Source: Parvibaculum sp.
GTDB lineage: Bacteria; Pseudomonadota; Alphaproteobacteria; Parvibaculales; Parvibaculaceae
Direction: 5' to 3'
NCBI GenBank assembly: GCA_031291615.1
Contig: JARLIS010000061.1
Coordinates: 1 to 64,000 of the forward strand
Length of the DNA: 64,000 bases
Below are positions 42,396 to 50,486 of this stretch, piece after piece. Below the pieces are notes generated by a model. The model searched no databases. It saw only the letters and a list, made by a program, of their open reading frames with translations, and had not been told where the DNA came from. Position numbers and translations under genes: made by a program. Every line of letters begins with the position of its first letter. Positions within the stretch are counted from its first letter, which is position 1.

Positions 42396-43963
42396 GCAAC
42401 CTCCAACAGGTTGATCCGGGTCGCCATTGAATAGAGGGGCTCCAGAGTGTCGAAACGATAGGCGTCCAGCGAGATGCCGTTATATTCGGCGAGACGCAAC
42501 TTCGTGAGGTTCATGTCGATCCGCGGAAACAGGTAATAGTCGAGTGGGGCCTCGTTCGCGCGATCCATCCGCAAGGCGATTGTCACGTCTGGCCAGAGGC
42601 TCGTATCGAACCGGATATGCCATCTGAGGGAGCCCGCATCCGTCGTCGCGCAACGGCAGATGACAAGCGAGGCTGTGAACTCCCGGTTGATCGTCAGGAG
42701 ATCGCTGCGGTCGTCGCGGGTGACATGGCCGCCGGCGCGCCCGATCTCGGCGACGGTACTCGCGACGATCTCCGGATACATCCGTCGCAGGGCCCGGTTG
42801 GTCTCGACATATTGATAGTCGCGGTCGGGCGTGAAGCCGACCAGCTGATAGGCGCGCAACAGGCTGCCGAAGCGCGAGCGATACATCGAGCTTGAGGCAA
42901 GGCCGTCGACCTCGTCGATCATCAGGCCCGACAGAAAGCCGCGCATCTCGTAAAGCGCCTGCAGGCCTTCCAGCATGTCTTCGTCGGAGAACCGGCGCGC
43001 GCGCTCGCCGATGATGGTTTGCGCTGCCTCATACTGGTCCCGGTCGACGATCGCCTCGAAGACGCCATCCGCCCGGATCCACATCTCGGGACTGTTATGA
43101 ACGCGCTTGCGCTTCAGTTTGAAGGAGGCGCGGTTCCAGACATTGTTGCCGATGTATTTTTCGTTGATCAGGATTTGATGCACGGTGCCGCGCGTCCAGG
43201 GCCGGCCAAGATCGGTCAGAAGGCCTCTGGCATTCAGGGCGGCGGCGATGTCGGTCTCGTTCGCGCCGTTGAGGAACGAGCGGTAGATCATGCGAACGGT
43301 TTCAACTTCCTCCGGCGGGCCCGGGACCAGGACGACCCGGTCAGTCTGGATGCTCTTGTGCTCGCCCCGAAGGAGTTCGCCCTTCGGCACGCCGTTCTGG
43401 TCGATGCGCATGCGGCGCAGCCCATAGCCGGGCGGACCGCCTTGCCGGAATCCGAGTTCGATCAGATGGCACTGGCCGGTAAAGACCTTTGCCGAAAGCT
43501 CGCGGCTATATTCACCCGCCATGGCGCGCTTGACGCCTTTGACGATGGTCGACACCGGGCTGCCGTCGTTTTCGAATTGCTCGGCGCAGTACTGCACGGC
43601 AATGCCGGCGCGCTTGCAGATATATTCGTAATAGGCGCTCTCGTCCGCATCCTGAAACCGGCCCCAGCGGCTCACGTCATAGACAAGAATAATGTCGAAG
43701 TTCGCGCGGCCGTTCTCGACGTCATCGATCAACTGTTTGAGCGCATCGCGACCATCAAGGCTGAGCCCGCTCTTGCCTTCATCGGCATAGGTGCGGACGA
43801 CTTCGAACCCGCGCCGGTCGGCATATTGCCGGATAATCTCCGCCTGGTTTTCGGTCGAGTACTTCTGATGCTCGGTCGACATACGGACATATTCAGCTGC
43901 CCGAACGGTCTTCAGTGGCAGTGATCTGCCTCGTTCTGCGTCGGGGTTGATGCCTGTGTTCAC
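42392..43963 (-). CDS. Serine recombinase (third), with ParB/RepB partners
   Basis: A 523-residue serine recombinase. Catalytic part: AAEYVRMSTEHQKYSTENQ (nucleophile serine near residue 29), IILVYDVSRWGRFQDADES and STIVKGVKRAMAGEYSRELS. A recombinase domain follows (RGTVHQILINEKYIGNNVW). Unlike the other two, no zinc-ribbon cysteines were seen, and the C-terminal 200 residues are a different, strand-rich domain. It heads the operon with the ParB- and RepB-like genes. Confidence 0.9.
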   Translation of the reverse strand: MNTGINPDAERGRSLPLKTVRAAEYVRMSTEHQKYSTENQAEIIRQYADRRGFEVVRTYADEGKSGLSLDGRDALKQLIDDVENGRANFDIILVYDVSRWGRFQDADESAYYEYICKRAGIAVQYCAEQFENDGSPVSTIVKGVKRAMAGEYSRELSAKVFTGQCHLIELGFRQGGPPGYGLRRMRIDQNGVPKGELLRGEHKSIQTDRVVLVPGPPEEVETVRMIYRSFLNGANETDIAAALNARGLLTDLGRPWTRGTVHQILINEKYIGNNVWNRASFKLKRKRVHNSPEMWIRADGVFEAIVDRDQYEAAQTIIGERARRFSDEDMLEGLQALYEMRGFLSGLMIDEVDGLASSSMYRSRFGSLLRAYQLVGFTPDRDYQYVETNRALRRMYPEIVASTVAEIGRAGGHVTRDDRSDLLTINREFTASLVICRCATTDAGSLRWHIRFDTSLWPDVTIALRMDRANEAPLDYYLFPRIDMNLTKLRLAEYNGISLDAYRFDTLEPLYSMATRINLLEVA

Positions 43964-44087
43964 GGATAAAAGTCCTCCGTCGTTCGATCGGCCGATCGAG
44001 CATTGGCCTCAAGCATTCATGTTGTGACAGTTGAAAGCGCCACCGGCGTTTTGGACGTCAGCAGTGTAGTGCGGAAACGGAGGTAAA

Positions 44088-44447
44088 ATGTTACCGAAAA
44101 CGGGCAACAATTTGCCGAACAACAATGGTCGGCGAGACATGTCATCAGACTACGCGTCAGTGATGGCGATGGCTTTGCAGAATGAGCTCGGTAGGACGCA
44201 TCAGGCCGTGAAGACTGCGATGCAATGGACAGGCGCCAGCGAGAGCACTGTCAAGAATTGGCTGTCGGGCGCGCGAGGGCCTAGTGGCACACATCTGGTC
44301 GCGCTCGCCAATCACTCCGACGAAGTTTTGGAAGTCTTTCTTGCCCTAGCGGGCAGAGAAGAAGCAAGGGTCGTCCAAAATTTGATACGCGCCCGCGATC
44401 AGTTGAGAGAGGTTGTCGAGCAATTGGACAGGTTGGCGTTGAGTTGA
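44088..44447 (+). CDS. HTH-type DNA-binding protein
   Basis: A 119-residue protein, start ATG 44088 behind GGAGG. Central HTH (LGRTHQAVKTAMQWTGASESTVKNWLSGARGPSG), then a helical part with a possible coiled coil (LIRARDQLREVVEQLDRLAL). The pattern is like small regulatory DNA-binding proteins of mobile elements. It is divergent from the recombinase operon and may control it. A second ATG at 44139 is possible. Confidence 0.7.
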   Translation: MLPKTGNNLPNNNGRRDMSSDYASVMAMALQNELGRTHQAVKTAMQWTGASESTVKNWLSGARGPSGTHLVALANHSDEVLEVFLALAGREEARVVQNLIRARDQLREVVEQLDRLALS

Positions 44448-44475
44448 CTCAGATAAACCAAGACTGTACCGGCGC

Positions 44476-45048
44476 CTATTTGAGAATTTTTTCATATTGG
44501 CGCAGGAGAGAAACTGTTTTGGGAAGAGATTGGGCTTGAAGGGTATCGAGATACTCGGTTGCAGTTTTTGGAGGATTTTTAAGACGTCGAAGACAAGTTT
44601 GAACGGCTATCAGAGCAGCCGCTTTATCTAGGTCGATCTGAAAGTTTATGAACTCGTCCGGGTGTATGGCTTCGAGATTGTATGGTGACAGAGCCTCGTT
44701 CGGAAAATCCTTCAAGTTGAAGGTTACAATCGCATCGGCCCTCGCATGAATTGCCGCTGCTACTACATGACGATCATTGGTATCCGGTAGCGTTATTGTT
44801 GGAATCAGGTGCTCGTATCCGGCGACCAGACAATCCGGCACAGCCTGGTTCATCAACTCTCTTGTACGCTCAAGAGTTGCTCTATCCAGGTCGGAGCGAT
44901 TTTGCAGGAGGTTCCCAATCCATTCCTCGTGAATCTCGTCGGTCCATTTTGCTCGAAACAAATTCGCCGTTGCGAGTTGCATAAGCAAATCCCGCAACGG
45001 CGCCGGATATAGGACGCACGCGTCGTAAATGACGGTGTAGCTCGCCAA
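44476..45048 (-). CDS. PIN-domain toxin
   Basis: A 190-residue PIN-family RNase-like protein. Acidic residues typical of the fold are visible: D in VIYDACVLYP, E/D in WTDEIHEEWIG, DTNDRHVVAAAIHARADAIVT and NLKDFP. It starts at TTG 45048, directly after the antitoxin's stop TGA (45049-45051), so translation is coupled. It pairs with the HTH antitoxin. Confidence 0.88.
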   Translation of the reverse strand: MASYTVIYDACVLYPAPLRDLLMQLATANLFRAKWTDEIHEEWIGNLLQNRSDLDRATLERTRELMNQAVPDCLVAGYEHLIPTITLPDTNDRHVVAAAIHARADAIVTFNLKDFPNEALSPYNLEAIHPDEFINFQIDLDKAAALIAVQTCLRRLKNPPKTATEYLDTLQAQSLPKTVSLLRQYEKILK

Positions 45049-45507
45049 TCAATACCCCATATCGAGTTCCTGCGCTTGAGCCGCCAGCTTATCCAGTGCC
45101 GCATTGCTCTCGCTCTCGCGCCTCTGCTTGTACTCCTGCAGATCGCGAAACTTGATTCGCCGATGCGTTCCGACCATACGGAACGGTATTCCAGACGCTT
45201 GAAGCAAACCAATCAAATAAGGGCGAGACACATTTAGAAAGTCTGCCGCTTCTTGAGTGGTAAGTTCGGCGTGAATCGGAATCAAAGTCACGGCGTTCCC
45301 ACGAGACATTTCCGTCAGCAGATGAGACAGCAGCCGCGCAGCGGCATGCGGAAGCGTCAGGACTTGACCATTATCAAGTCGCACACGGAAATCACCTTCC
45401 GGCAGGGCGGAAGACAGAATTCGGCTCGACTCGGTAGCCAGTTGAGCGTCCTTTTCGGATGGAACGATCGTGTCAGGCTTGTCGAGCAACGTATTTAGGG
45501 CGGTCAT
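45049..45507 (-). CDS. HTH antitoxin of the PIN pair
   Basis: A 152-residue protein. Start ATG 45507 follows AGGGAG; the longer frame to 45705 is not preferred. It has an excisionase-type HTH (LTTQEAADFLNVSRPYLIGL then IPFRMVGTHRRIKFRDLQEY). The C-terminus is helical. It should neutralise the PIN toxin encoded next and repress the operon. Confidence 0.85.
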   Translation of the reverse strand: MTALNTLLDKPDTIVPSEKDAQLATESSRILSSALPEGDFRVRLDNGQVLTLPHAAARLLSHLLTEMSRGNAVTLIPIHAELTTQEAADFLNVSRPYLIGLLQASGIPFRMVGTHRRIKFRDLQEYKQRRESESNAALDKLAAQAQELDMGY

Positions 45508-45697
45508 AGCAATCTCCCTTATGGCTCGGCAGAACTGAGCATTATATGGACTGCTTCGGCCGTAAACGCAATAATCGAAACTAGCGCAAACGCAATAACC
45601 GAAAGTTAATGTGTGTGCCTGATTGCCACACCGATAGAGACATGTTGTCCGAACTGTGCGTGTCGAAAGCCGTCCAAACTGTTGGGTTCCCGGGCTT

Positions 45698-46133
45698 CTA
45701 ACCACGTTGCAAGAAGGTACGTAGTTTCGCGCGGTATTTCGCTTGGGGCTCTCGAAGACCCTTTTCCCATCCCGCCAGCGCGCCTTCGTCGACCCCGAGC
45801 TTCGCCGCTAGCCGCTTCCGAGAGATGCCTTGGCCCTCGCGCGTGCGGACTATCCGCTCGCCCAATGTCTGGGGCGCCGGGAACGGGTCATGACCCAAAA
45901 AGCGGATGATGGCCGGGATGTAGCGCACCTCCGGCTCAGTCTTGCTCTTTTCCCAGTTCATGAATGTAAAAGCCCGTACCCCAACGAGCTTCGCGGCTTC
46001 CTTTTGGATTAGGCCAAGAGTTTTGCGCCGCTTAAGTAGATGTTCTGCAAGAAAATTCGGCTTTTCGACATACGACCGAAAAACCGGTGCGCGCAGGGTT
46101 ATTTGGACGTATGGCAGGAAGGCAACGCCGTTT
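45698..46133 (-). CDS. Right-end HTH tail, separated from the integrase by integration
   Basis: A frame open from 46133 to 45698 encodes VAFLPYVQITLRAP, a first HTH (HLLKRRKTLGLIQKEAAKLVG ... FMNWEKSKTEPEVRYIPAI) and a second HTH (GQGISRKRLAAKLGVDEGALAGWE). In the integrated state it has no good start before ATG 45961. In the circular form it is joined in frame to the integrase through CAA across the TG crossover, with no stop. It is homologous to 39713-40237. So it is the C-terminal HTH part of an integrase-HTH fusion. Confidence 0.7.
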
Positions 46134-46135
46134 TG
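46119..46135 (+). other. attR of the serine-integrase island
   Basis: AAGGCAACGC (46119-46128), CGTTT and then TG (46134-46135), followed by comM sequence CCGCTGCGGCC. Together with attL this gives the reconstructed symmetric attP. Confidence 0.85.
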
Positions 46136-46643
46136 CCGCTGCGGCCATGCGGGCGATGCGGCGCGCGCCTGTCCGCGCCTGCCGCGCTGCGTCGGCGATT
46201 ATCAGGCGAAACTCTCGGGCCCGCTTCTCGACCGCATCGACATTCACATCGAAGTGCCCCCCGTCTCGCCCGCCGATCTGTCTCTTCCTCCGTCTGCGGA
46301 AGGATCGGCCGAGGTCGCTTCCCGCGTCGCCGCCGCCCGCGCCGTGCAGGAGGAGCGTTACGACGCCTTCGCCGCCCATATGGGCGAACGCGCGCCCCGG
46401 CTCAATTCGGAAGCCGAAGGCGAGCTGCTCGACAAGGTCGCCGCGCCTGATGAGGCCGGCCTCCGCCTTCTCGCCGAAGCCGCAGAGCGCATGCGCCTGA
46501 CCGCGCGCGGCTATCACCGGGTGCTCCGCGTCGCCCGCACGCTGGCCGATCTGGAAGGTTCGGACGGTGTGCGCCGCATTCATATCGCCGAGGCGCTCGC
46601 CTATCGCGAACCGGTCGCGGGCCGCCTCGGCGCCGTCGCCTGA
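46134..46643 (+). pseudogene. comM: comM fragment 3 of 3, C-terminal part
   Basis: Resumes at TGC CGC TGC GGC (C-R-C-G-H motif) and continues with PRCVGDYQAKLSGPLLDRIDIHIEVPP, the Mg-chelatase C-terminal domain RLLAEAAERMRLTARGYHRVLRVARTLADL and IHIAEALAYR, ending at TGA 46641-46643. The three comM parts add to 1560 bases, exactly 520 codons including the stop. In the integrated state this part has no start codon of its own, so ComM is inactive. Confidence 0.95.
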
Positions 46644-46703
46644 GCGCGGCGGGGCGAACTGTGCTAGCATGTTTCATCTGCCACTCAGCCGGGGAGGCGA
46701 GGC

Positions 46704-47087
46704 GTGCCGATGTTCATGCGACGGATGGTCTTGCTTCTGCTCGTCATTCTGCCGCTCGCATCCTGCGGGCGCGGCAGCGACGACATCTTGCGCGACTTCT
46801 ACCGCGACATGGCCGAGGGTCATGCCGATGCCGCGGTCGAGCGCTTCTCGCCCGATCTCCACAAGAAATTCGGCGAGGACGAGCTTCAATCCGCGGTCGC
46901 ACGCTGGACGCGGGACATCAAGGCCCATGGCGGGCTCGCCGATGTGTCGCTCAGGGGCGGCGTCGTCACCTATAACGAGCTCGCCCTTTATGACGTCACG
47001 CTGACATTCAACGACGGCACGACGAAATCCCTCCAGACTTCGCTCGTCCGTGTCGATGGCGACTGGTACATCAACGCCGCCATTTGA
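46704..47087 (+). CDS. Small lipoprotein of unknown function
   Basis: A 127-residue protein from GTG 46704 (or ATG 46710) after GGGGAGG. The signal peptide has a lipobox (LLLVILPLASCGRG). The mature part is a compact domain (ILRDFYRDMAEGHADAAVERF; VTLTFNDGTTKSLQTSLVRV; DGDWYINAAI) of the type seen in DUF4019/DUF4878-like NTF2-fold lipoproteins. It lies 60 bp after comM. Confidence 0.7.
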   Translation: MPMFMRRMVLLLLVILPLASCGRGSDDILRDFYRDMAEGHADAAVERFSPDLHKKFGEDELQSAVARWTRDIKAHGGLADVSLRGGVVTYNELALYDVTLTFNDGTTKSLQTSLVRVDGDWYINAAI

Positions 47088-47164
47088 TCCGGTTCATACA
47101 CACTCTTGATTTCCGCCTGCGGATCGTTATTCATGGCGCCGGATTTTCGAGGCAGGGGGTCTTC

Positions 47165-48145
47165 ATGTCTGTCGGTCGTATCGCGCTCTGGGCGGGCGGT
47201 TCCGTCGCCGCGCTTCTCATCGTCGCCATATCGGCGTTTTTCCTGATTTTTCCGCGCGTTGCGGCCGCGCCCGATCTCAAGATCGAGGCGACGCCGGAAC
47301 TCGTCGCCAAGGGTGATTATCTCTTTAATCACCGCATGGCCTGCACCGGCTGCCACACGCCGGAGCTTGAGCCACATCGCTTTTCGCGCGTTTTCGACAA
47401 GGCGCGCATCGGCGCCGGACGCCACATGGGCGGAACGGCGGAAGGCTTCCCCGCCGACATCTACGCCCCGAACCTGACGCCGACAGCGCTCGGGCAATGG
47501 ACCGACGGAGAGATTTATCGCGCCATCGTGTCGGGCGTCGACAACAAGGGCAGGGCGCTTTTCGCCGTCATGCCCTATCCCTCCTATCACATCCTCGCCC
47601 CGGAAGACGCCAAGGCCCTTGTCGCCTATATCCGCACGCTCCCGCCGCAGCCCGTCACGCTGCCCCGGACGAAACTCCCCATGCCGCTTCCCCTGATCAT
47701 GCGCCTCGTCGCGGCGAACCCGACGCCCGAGACGAAGCCCGCCGCAACGGATGAGGTCGCGCTCGGCAAATACCTCGCAACGACCGGCTCCTGCTTTGAA
47801 TGCCACACCAAGCGCAACGACAAGGGCCAGCCTGTCGGCATTCCCTTTGCCGGGGGCAACGAGTTCCGCCTTCCCGGCGGCGGCCTCGCGCGTTCGGCGA
47901 ATATAACGCCCGACAAGGAAACCGGCATCGGCGGCTGGAGCCGGGCCCAGTTCATCGCCCGGTTCCGCGCCATGACGCCGGAAGCCGCGGAAAAGATCGT
48001 TCCCGAACATGGCGATACCGACACCGAAATGCCCTGGAGCGCCTATGCCAGCATGACGGACGAGGATCTCGGCGCGATCTATGCCTATCTGGCGAGCCTG
48101 CCCGCGACCCATGCCCAGGTCGTGACTTTCGAGGCGCCGAAATAG
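47165..48145 (+). CDS. Dihaem c-type cytochrome
   Basis: A 326-residue periplasmic or membrane-anchored cytochrome c, start ATG 47165 after AGGGGG. One N-terminal membrane segment (VAALLIVAISAFFLIFPRV) precedes two haem-binding motifs, CTGCH (about residue 60) and CFECH (about residue 211). Each has a later methionine as a possible sixth ligand (VMPYPSYH; EMPWSAYA). It resembles the cytochrome subunits of alcohol/aldehyde dehydrogenases. The partner dehydrogenase is not in this window. Confidence 0.9.
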   Translation: MSVGRIALWAGGSVAALLIVAISAFFLIFPRVAAAPDLKIEATPELVAKGDYLFNHRMACTGCHTPELEPHRFSRVFDKARIGAGRHMGGTAEGFPADIYAPNLTPTALGQWTDGEIYRAIVSGVDNKGRALFAVMPYPSYHILAPEDAKALVAYIRTLPPQPVTLPRTKLPMPLPLIMRLVAANPTPETKPAATDEVALGKYLATTGSCFECHTKRNDKGQPVGIPFAGGNEFRLPGGGLARSANITPDKETGIGGWSRAQFIARFRAMTPEAAEKIVPEHGDTDTEMPWSAYASMTDEDLGAIYAYLASLPATHAQVVTFEAPK

Positions 48146-48249
48146 GGGCTGCGGGCCCCGAACTTCGGGCCCGCGGTAACAATCTGGAAAGCACGTATGG
48201 CGCACTTTGGAGCCGGATTTCCGGCTTCCGAGGCAAGGTTCGCGCGCCC

Positions 48250-50451
48250 ATGTTTTCGTCCTTCTCCGAAACGGTCCCGGTCGCCCTCGTGGCGCTGGCG
48301 CTCGTCCTCTGTCTTGGCGTCGAAGCCTGGCGCCGCGCTTCATCGCGCGCGCGCGATGCCGCCGCCGAAGCCGCCGCCCATCAGGCCGCGCTTGAAGCCG
48401 CCCGCGACCAGAACTGGGCGCTCGCCGAACGCGAGGAGCGCTACCGCGATCTCGTCCAGGCGCAAGGCGACGTCGTGTTGCGCAAGGATCTCGCGGGCCG
48501 CGTCACCTATGTGAACGACGTCTTCTGCGACGTCTTCGGCAGGAAGCGCGGCGACATCATCGGCACGGCTTTTGCGCCCGACCTGCCCGATGGCGAGACG
48601 CCGCGCATGCTTGGCTCATTCTCCGGCCTCGCCTTGCCGCCCTACCGCGTGCGCTTCGACCAGCGCGTGCTGACGGCGCACGGGCCCCGCTGGTTCGGCT
48701 GGGAGGAATTCGCCATCCGCGACGAGGACGGCAAGCTCCGCGAAATCCAGACCGTCGGCCGCGACATCACCGACCGCAAGGCGGTCGAGCAGCGCCTCGC
48801 CGAAACCCTCGACGAAGCCCAGACCGCCAATCGCGCCAAGGGCCAGTTCCTCGCCGCCATGAGCCACGAAATCCGCACGCCCATGAACGGCGTGCTCGGC
48901 ATGACGAACCTGCTGCTCGATACCAAGCTCACGCCCGCGCAACGCACCTATGCCGAAGCCGTCAAGCATTCGGGCGAAGCGCTTCTCTCGATCATCAACG
49001 ACATTCTCGACTACTCGAAAATCGAGGCGGGCCGCGTCGACATCGCCGAAGGCCCGCTCGATCTCAAGGGCGCGCTGGAAAGCGTCTGCGAGCTTCTCTC
49101 GCCCCGCGCCTTCGAGAAGGGTCTCGAAATCGTCGCCGAGATCGATCCGCAGGTGCCGCTCCGCCTCAAGGGCGACGACACGCGCATCCGCCAGGTGCTC
49201 ATCAATCTCGCAGGCAACGCGATCAAGTTTACCGAGACGGGCGGCGTCATCCTGCGCGCACGGCTCGACGCCTATTCCTATACGGACGATATCGCCCGCA
49301 TCGTCATCGAGGTCGAGGACACCGGCATCGGCATCGACGAGGGCGCGCTCGATTTCATCTTCGACGAATTCGCCCAGGCCGATCAGAGCCATGCGCGCCG
49401 ATATGAAGGCACGGGGCTCGGCCTCGCCATCAGCCGCCATCTCGTCACCGCCATGGGCGGTTCGATCGAGGTCGAAAGCGCGCCGGGTCGCGGCTCGCTC
49501 TTTCGCGTCTCCCTGCCGCTCGCCGCCGTCGAGCCGGCGCTGCCGCGCCGCGAAACGCTGAAGGGCCTGCGCGTGATCTTCCTCGAAGACAGGCCCGTGC
49601 TTGCCGCCTCGCTCGCCCGCAGCGCAGCCCTTGCCGGCGCCGAAGTCCGCCGCGCGCCGACCGCCGAACAGCTCATCGAGGCGCTGGAAGCCGAACCCGC
49701 CGACATTCTCGTCTGCCCCATAGACACCGCCGAAGGTCCGGGCGCCGACATCGTCGCGCGCGCGCGCGCCTTCGCGCCCGGCATCGACGCCGTTGTGCTG
49801 CTGCGCCCGCAGGACCGCGACCGCTTGCCCGCCCTTCTCGGCCAGGACGGCAACCCGGCCATGTTCCCGCGCGTCTTCGACGGCTATCTCGTCCGCCCCG
49901 TCCGCGCCTCCTCCTTGCTCGCGCGCCTTGAGGCTCTGATGGGCGGCGTGAAGCCCGCGCGCCCGGCCATGGAATACGAACCCGATCCCGACGAAGCGCA
50001 AGGCGCATCGCCTCAATGGAATGCGAGGTTGAGCGTCCTCGTCGTCGAGGACAACGACATCAACGCGCTCCTCACGCGCACGCTTCTCGAACGCGACGGC
50101 CACCGCGTCCTTCTCGCCCGCCACGGCCAGCAGGCTCTTGATGCGCTCGACGAGGAGGGCGATGCCATAGACCTTGTACTGATGGATCTGCACATGCCCG
50201 GCATGGACGGCTTCGAGGCGACGCGCCGCATCCGCGCCCTTGCCGACGAACGCTCAAGCCTGCCCGTGATCGCGCTGACCGCGAATGCGATGGCGGACGA
50301 TCGCCAGACCTGCCTTGCCGCCGGCATGGACGACTATCTGTCGAAGCCCGTCGGCCCCGATGCGCTTGCCCGCATGCTGGCGCTCTGGTCGCGCCGCCGC
50401 AGCGCCCTCGGCCTCGCGCCCGAAGATGCCACCCGCGCCAAACTCGCCTAG
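48250..50451 (+). CDS. Hybrid sensor histidine kinase with PAS and receiver domains
   Basis: A 733-residue protein. It has one N-terminal membrane segment (VPVALVALALVLCLGVEAW), a coiled linker and a PAS domain (about 75-185, YRDLVQAQGDVVLRKDLAGR). The HisKA phospho-site is in AAMSHEIRTPMNGVLG, and the HATPase shows INLAGNAIKF, DTGIGID and GTGLGLAIS. A degenerate receiver-like domain and a true receiver domain (LVLMDLHMPGMDGFEA, phospho-accepting D) end the protein. No response regulator is adjacent, so the partner must lie elsewhere. Confidence 0.92.
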   Translation: MFSSFSETVPVALVALALVLCLGVEAWRRASSRARDAAAEAAAHQAALEAARDQNWALAEREERYRDLVQAQGDVVLRKDLAGRVTYVNDVFCDVFGRKRGDIIGTAFAPDLPDGETPRMLGSFSGLALPPYRVRFDQRVLTAHGPRWFGWEEFAIRDEDGKLREIQTVGRDITDRKAVEQRLAETLDEAQTANRAKGQFLAAMSHEIRTPMNGVLGMTNLLLDTKLTPAQRTYAEAVKHSGEALLSIINDILDYSKIEAGRVDIAEGPLDLKGALESVCELLSPRAFEKGLEIVAEIDPQVPLRLKGDDTRIRQVLINLAGNAIKFTETGGVILRARLDAYSYTDDIARIVIEVEDTGIGIDEGALDFIFDEFAQADQSHARRYEGTGLGLAISRHLVTAMGGSIEVESAPGRGSLFRVSLPLAAVEPALPRRETLKGLRVIFLEDRPVLAASLARSAALAGAEVRRAPTAEQLIEALEAEPADILVCPIDTAEGPGADIVARARAFAPGIDAVVLLRPQDRDRLPALLGQDGNPAMFPRVFDGYLVRPVRASSLLARLEALMGGVKPARPAMEYEPDPDEAQGASPQWNARLSVLVVEDNDINALLTRTLLERDGHRVLLARHGQQALDALDEEGDAIDLVLMDLHMPGMDGFEATRRIRALADERSSLPVIALTANAMADDRQTCLAAGMDDYLSKPVGPDALARMLALWSRRRSALGLAPEDATRAKLA

Positions 50452-50486
50452 ACTTGCTCCCACGCGATTCGGGCGGGGGAAATAAT

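Larger units (their letters stand above)
14191..46135. mobile_element. Serine-integrase genomic island inserted in comM (31.9 kb)
   Basis: Bounded by the TG dinucleotides at 14191-14192 and 46134-46135. Deleting the DNA between them rejoins MNP and CRCGH of ComM in frame. Joining the island ends gives a symmetric attP with 10-bp arms AAGGCAACGC and GCGTTGCCTT and a 12-bp spacer centred on TG. It holds three serine recombinases, one tyrosine recombinase, defence-like genes (SIR2-STAND, TerY-P triad, SIR2), two VirD4/HerA-like ATPases, a ParB/RepB pair and a PIN toxin-antitoxin pair. No relaxase or mating-pair genes were seen, so it is not a self-transmissible conjugative element. Confidence 0.9.

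Noticed and set aside
14191-46135. An integrative and conjugative element
   Set aside because: VirD4/HerA-like ATPases are present, but no relaxase, mating-pair or VirB-type genes were found.
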